13,331 nt of DNA from contig JBKJML010000196.1 in the NCBI GenBank assembly GCA_046596415.1, positions 1-13,331 of the forward strand, in the 5' to 3' direction. Under the pieces are notes generated by a model. The model worked only from the letters and a program-made list of their open reading frames with translations. It was not told where the DNA came from and did not search any database. Source of the DNA: JBKJML01 sp046596415 (GTDB lineage Bacteria > Actinomycetota > Thermoleophilia > Gaiellales > Gaiellaceae). Position 1 is the stretch's first letter. Each line of letters starts with the position of its first letter. Positions 12,623-13,331 of the stretch are shown here, in pieces. A program made the position numbers and the translations under genes.

Positions 12623-13209
12623 TTACACGTCTCCGGGGGTGCTGACGATCTTCCAGAGGAGGTAGAGCCCGAGGAGAGCGGAGATGACAAAGCCGACCAG
12701 CGAGACGCTGTGGTCGACGCGCGCCATCAGCGCCGACGAGACGAGCAGTGCGCCGATCACGATGCCCGCCGCGAGCCGGTTCGCCGCCGAGCGGAAGAGC
12801 GCCTCGAGGTCGCCGAGATCGGTGGGGACGATCCCGATCTTCAGCGTCCCGGTCTCGGCGCGCGACAGCAGCTGCATCGCCCGCCGCGGGAGCCGCGTGA
12901 GCGGCTCGAGCTGCGTCGAGGCGAGCGCGAGCAGCTGGCTCGGCTCGAGGCGGCGCTCCACCTCCTGGAGCATCGTCTCGAGCCCGTCCTCCTCGAACAG
13001 CTCGCTCGGATCGAGCGTCGGGTCGAGCAGGCGCACGATCTCGTCCGCCTGCGACAGCGTCTTGCCGACGAGTGCGAAGCTCGTCGGCAGCTTGATCCCG
13101 TGCGTCAGCGCGATCCGCTGCAGGTCGGCGAGCGCCTGAAGAGCCGTGCGTGGCGGGCGACGCGGGTGACCTGGAACGCGCGGCGAGCGCGGCGACCTCG
13201 TACGCCCAT
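12623..13209 (-). pseudogene. Remnant of an ABC1/UbiB-family kinase gene with the kinase core missing
   Basis: The segment from about 13141 to TAA at 12623 encodes a typical ABC1/UbiB C-terminus. LPTSFALVGKTLSQADEIVR then LLDPTLDP is the conserved post-kinase element, followed by a helical region and two membrane helices (LAAGIVIGALLVSSALMA and SLVGFVISALLGLYLLWKIV). This frame has no start codon between the upstream gene and that segment. In another frame ATG 13209 begins MGVRGRRARRAFQVTRVA, which resembles the basic N-terminus of such proteins, but it stops at 13105. Intact members have about 450-560 residues; the N-terminal domain and ATP-binding core, over 300 residues, are absent. The simplest reading is an internal deletion plus frame change, or an assembly collapse. 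Intact members act on isoprenoid quinones or other membrane lipids. The C-terminal family call is firm; the N-terminal assignment is tentative. Confidence 0.75.
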
Positions 13210-13250
13210 GCGGTGATCGTGCCCGGAGAGGCAACGCCGGAAACGCGGCG

Positions 13251-13331
13251 TCAGGGGCGGTTCGGGCGGACTCGCTGGCTCGCGACGAAGCGGTCGAGCT
13301 CCGCACGCCCGATCCGGAGCACACGGCCGAC
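13251..13331 (-). CDS. C-terminal end of a helix-turn-helix (excisionase-type) protein (partial)
   Basis: The minus strand is open from the window edge to TGA at 13253-13251 and gives 26 residues: VGRVLRIGRAELDRFVASQR plus RVRPNRP. The pattern GR..RI.R.ELD.F is the end of the MerR-like HTH domain called excisionase-family, where the wing is followed by a helix running into a short tail. Such proteins are small DNA-binding factors found both in mobile elements and as ordinary regulators. Only the tail is visible, so mobility cannot be judged. The broken kinase gene begins 41 bases downstream; the gap 13210-13250 holds no clear promoter or ribosome-binding site. Confidence 0.6.
   Translation of the reverse strand, partial: VGRVLRIGRAELDRFVASQRVRPNRP

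Noticed and set aside
1..13331. CRISPR array, insertion sequence or rRNA/tRNA gene anywhere in the window
   Set aside because: No regularly spaced repeats, no transposase reading frame with terminal repeats and no conserved structural RNA sequence were seen on either strand by eye.

Overview
This is a very GC-rich, densely packed stretch of bacterial chromosome, most likely from a deep-branching actinobacterium. A Thermoleophilia-type organism (Gaiellales/Solirubrobacterales) is my best guess, not a proof. The evidence is the actinobacterial form of heme A synthase, a mycobacterial-style DipZ fusion (CcdA + thioredoxin + C-terminal beta domain), an actinobacterial PAC2 protein, a CysA2-like two-domain rhodanese, frequent GTG starts, and several genes whose -10 box sits 6-7 bases before the start codon, as expected for leaderless mRNAs.

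Left part (1-2522): the tail of a probable DNA glycosylase, then proC and a 6-phosphogluconolactonase gene coupled through a GTGA overlap. A convergent helical-repeat gene of unknown function shares a CTAG with the end of pgl. A 172-base divergent intergenic region follows, with promoters for both sides and a hairpin between a Shine-Dalgarno-like sequence and the helicase start.

Middle (2523-6774, plus strand): an 856-residue SF2 helicase with an acidic insert in its first RecA domain and a basic low-complexity tail, followed 19 bases later by dipZ.

Minus-strand block (10783 down to 6777): selD, a secreted metal-dependent amidohydrolase (GTGA overlap with selD), ctaA and a PAC2 protein. ctaA and PAC2 have their own -10-like boxes, so internal promoters are likely. 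DipZ and CtaA both serve the electron-transport envelope (extracytoplasmic thiol reduction and heme A for aa3-type oxidase). SelD activates selenium for selenocysteine and/or selenouridine synthesis, but no other selenium gene is in the window.

Right part (10784-13331): an SDR oxidoreductase read divergently from selD, a nested palindrome between convergent genes, and a thiosulfate sulfurtransferase with an unusually AT-rich leader. Last come the remains of an ABC1/UbiB-family kinase whose catalytic region is missing and the tail of a small excisionase-type HTH protein. No tRNA, rRNA, CRISPR array, insertion sequence or recognisable defence system was seen. No gene-free stretch exceeds 300 bases; the longest is 172. 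The strongest points for a second look are the broken ABC1/UbiB gene, the repeated leaderless-promoter geometry, the helicase architecture and the selD-amidohydrolase coupling.
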